This document shows positions 31,873-32,629 of a stretch of 32,629 nucleotides of DNA, piece after piece; positions within the stretch are counted from its first letter, which is position 1, and each line of letters starts with the position of its first letter. Source of the DNA: Desulfofundulus thermosubterraneus DSM 16057 (GTDB lineage: Bacteria; Bacillota; Desulfotomaculia; Desulfotomaculales; Desulfovirgulaceae); the NCBI RefSeq assembly GCF_900142025.1, contig NZ_FQZM01000042.1, positions 1 through 32,629 on the forward strand, given 5' to 3'. The position numbers were made by a program, and so were the translations under genes. The notes beneath the pieces were generated by a model, which was not told the DNA's origin, searched no databases, and was given only the letters and a program-made list of their open reading frames with translations.

Positions 31873-32095
31873 TTTTGGTCACCCGCTTCGCACCGCATTG
31901 ATTACTGCCGTTCGGGGCAGTTGGGGTTTGGCGACCCTTTTATATATATGGGGCTTTTTAGACCGGTAGACCACTCCTTAGGCCATGTGAGAATAGTCAC
32001 AGCCGCTCGGGGAAGAAGCGCACAGTGTTTGCGGACAGAAATCGGTTATTTTAATGGCAGGAAGTGATGTAATATAGCAAGAGGGGGTTTCTTTC
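31873..32095. other. divergent upstream region of ylbJ and the ferredoxin gene
   Basis: 223 bases, no credible gene. A TA-rich stretch (TTTTATATATATGG near 31940) could be a -10 for ylbJ. TTGCGG followed by TTATTTTAAT near 32025-32055 is a weak candidate for the ferredoxin gene. Confidence 0.35.
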
Positions 32096-32473
32096 ATGCC
32101 TAAACGTCAAATCGTGCGCATAGACGAAGAAAAATGTACCGGTTGCGGTCTGTGTGTTACCCCTTGTGCCGAAGGGGCTATCCAGATTGTGGATGGCAAG
32201 GCCCGGGTAGTTCGGGAGGAATTATGCGATGGTGCTGGTTTTTGTATCGGCGTTTGTCCGGTGGGCGCCCTTTCTATTGAAGAGCGGGAAGCGCCGGCCT
32301 TTTCCAAAGAGGCAGTCCAAGAGCACTTGAAGAATAAAGAAAAAACATACCTTACCCAAACTTGCTTTCTCTGTGGAAACACCGAGGACCGTATTCCGCT
32401 GCTCCCATGCCGGCACCGCGGCGAAAGCCTCTGGGTGTGCACCCGCTGCCTGCCGCCGCTTATTCACGGTTAA
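32096..32473 (+). CDS. ferredoxin-like 2x[4Fe-4S] protein with C-terminal Cys knuckle
   Basis: A 125-residue cytoplasmic electron carrier or sensor. The first cluster motif is CTGCGLCVTPCAEGA (about 14-28). The second is spaced CDGAGFCIGVCPVGA, a variant lacking the usual second Cys position, as in proteins with the LCDGxGxCxGxCP form. The second half is unlike small ferredoxins: a predicted linker, then TCFLCG and WVCTRC pairs separated by about 24 residues, with one more Cys and a His between, resembling a zinc ribbon. It may therefore bind a metal or partner with its tail. GAGGGGG precedes the ATG; a strong terminator follows. Confidence 0.88.
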   Translation: MPKRQIVRIDEEKCTGCGLCVTPCAEGAIQIVDGKARVVREELCDGAGFCIGVCPVGALSIEEREAPAFSKEAVQEHLKNKEKTYLTQTCFLCGNTEDRIPLLPCRHRGESLWVCTRCLPPLIHG

Positions 32474-32499
32474 ACTCCTATCGACATGTTATGAAAAAG

Positions 32500-32533
32500 G
32501 ATGCGACTTCTGCTGCAAGTCGCATCTTTTTTT
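32500..32533 (+). terminator. terminator of the ferredoxin gene, intron insertion site
   Basis: A perfect 10-bp stem, GATGCGACTT (32500-32509) with AAGTCGCATC (32517-32526), a 7-base loop and seven T residues. Confidence 0.93.
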
Positions 32534-32537
32534 CCAT

Positions 32538-32629
32538 GTGCGCCCGGCATGGGCGTTAACTTGGTGGTGAAAGTCCACTGCAGGCGAGGCAGCACGAGTC
32601 TGCTAGCCAAAGGCAAGGGTGTCCATCGC
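32538..32629 (+). mobile_element. group IIC intron, 5' end only (cut by window)
   Basis: The sequence starts GTGCGCCCGGCATGGGCG, a GUGYG-type intron start followed by the domain I beginning. It continues GGTGGTGAAAGTCCACTGC, GCTAGCC, and AAGGCAAGGGTGTCCATCGC, which match from memory the domain I blocks of bacterial group IIC introns (for example the Oceanobacillus iheyensis intron). It lies 4 bases after the T tract of a terminator, the preferred target of class IIC. The reverse transcriptase gene and the 3' end lie outside the window. Whether the intron is intact cannot be seen. Confidence 0.85.

Noticed and set aside
31861-32067. 68-residue open frame between ylbJ and the ferredoxin gene
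   Set aside because: No ribosome site, no motif, and it overlaps the start of ylbJ on the opposite strand.

Overview
The window looks like chromosome from a spore-forming, anaerobic, moderately GC-rich Firmicute of the Desulfotomaculum/Pelotomaculum type (Peptococcaceae). This rests on the gene set (alpha/beta SASP, GPR spore protease, Spo0E-like regulator, YlbJ), the purine-rich Shine-Dalgarno sites with many GTG/TTG starts, and the acyl-CoA/acetate enzymes. No database search was possible, so the taxon is inferred. No tRNA, rRNA or CRISPR array was found.

Layout. (1) 1-2770: end of a fatty-acid/crotonyl-CoA operon (thiolase, 3-hydroxybutyryl-CoA dehydrogenase, crotonase) closed by a terminator. 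(2) 2.9-7.7 kb: small accessory and regulatory genes. These are a tiny membrane protein, a Cys-rich small protein, an orphan D12-class adenine methylase, and a LexA/CI-like S24 repressor divergent from a small HTH protein, with clear operator-like DNA between them. A Spo0E-like protein, an AcuB-like CBS-CBS-ACT protein and a GntR-RCK_C (BusR-like) regulator follow. (3) 7.7-10.6 kb: AMP-forming acetyl-CoA synthetase on the minus strand and an unknown membrane protein. (4) 10.64-15.65 kb: riboflavin operon with a near-consensus promoter, FMN riboswitch and terminator, then ribD-ribE-ribBA-ribH and a nicotinate phosphoribosyltransferase-like gene. (5) 15.65-21.5 kb: rpmB (minus), recG, an SASP gene facing gpr across an unexplained foldable RNA region, then rsmD-coaD-coiled-coil protein. 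(6) 21.49-31.87 kb: an all-minus block. Read in the direction of transcription it is ylbJ, then GT4 glycosyltransferase - debranching-type glycosidase - otsA - otsB, then ADP-forming acetyl-CoA synthetase - DRTGG/BioD-like protein. (7) 32.1-32.63 kb: a two-cluster ferredoxin with a C-terminal Cys knuckle, its terminator, and directly behind it the first about 92 bases of a group IIC intron.

How the genes fit together. Thiolase/Hbd/Crt, AMP-forming Acs and ADP-forming Acd all handle acyl-CoA and acetate, suiting an organism that oxidises or produces short-chain acids near the energy limit. The otsA/otsB operon makes trehalose, probably with a linked glucan. The RCK_C regulator belongs to a class that senses c-di-AMP and osmotic state.

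The observations most worth checking are four. The S24 repressor carries Arg at the catalytic Lys position and faces a perfect palindrome inside the divergent promoter. An intergenic segment can form two mutually exclusive stems. A likely inversion explains the separation of ylbJ from coaD. The group IIC intron begins immediately after a terminator. I did not find a clearly new multi-gene defence or mobile system.
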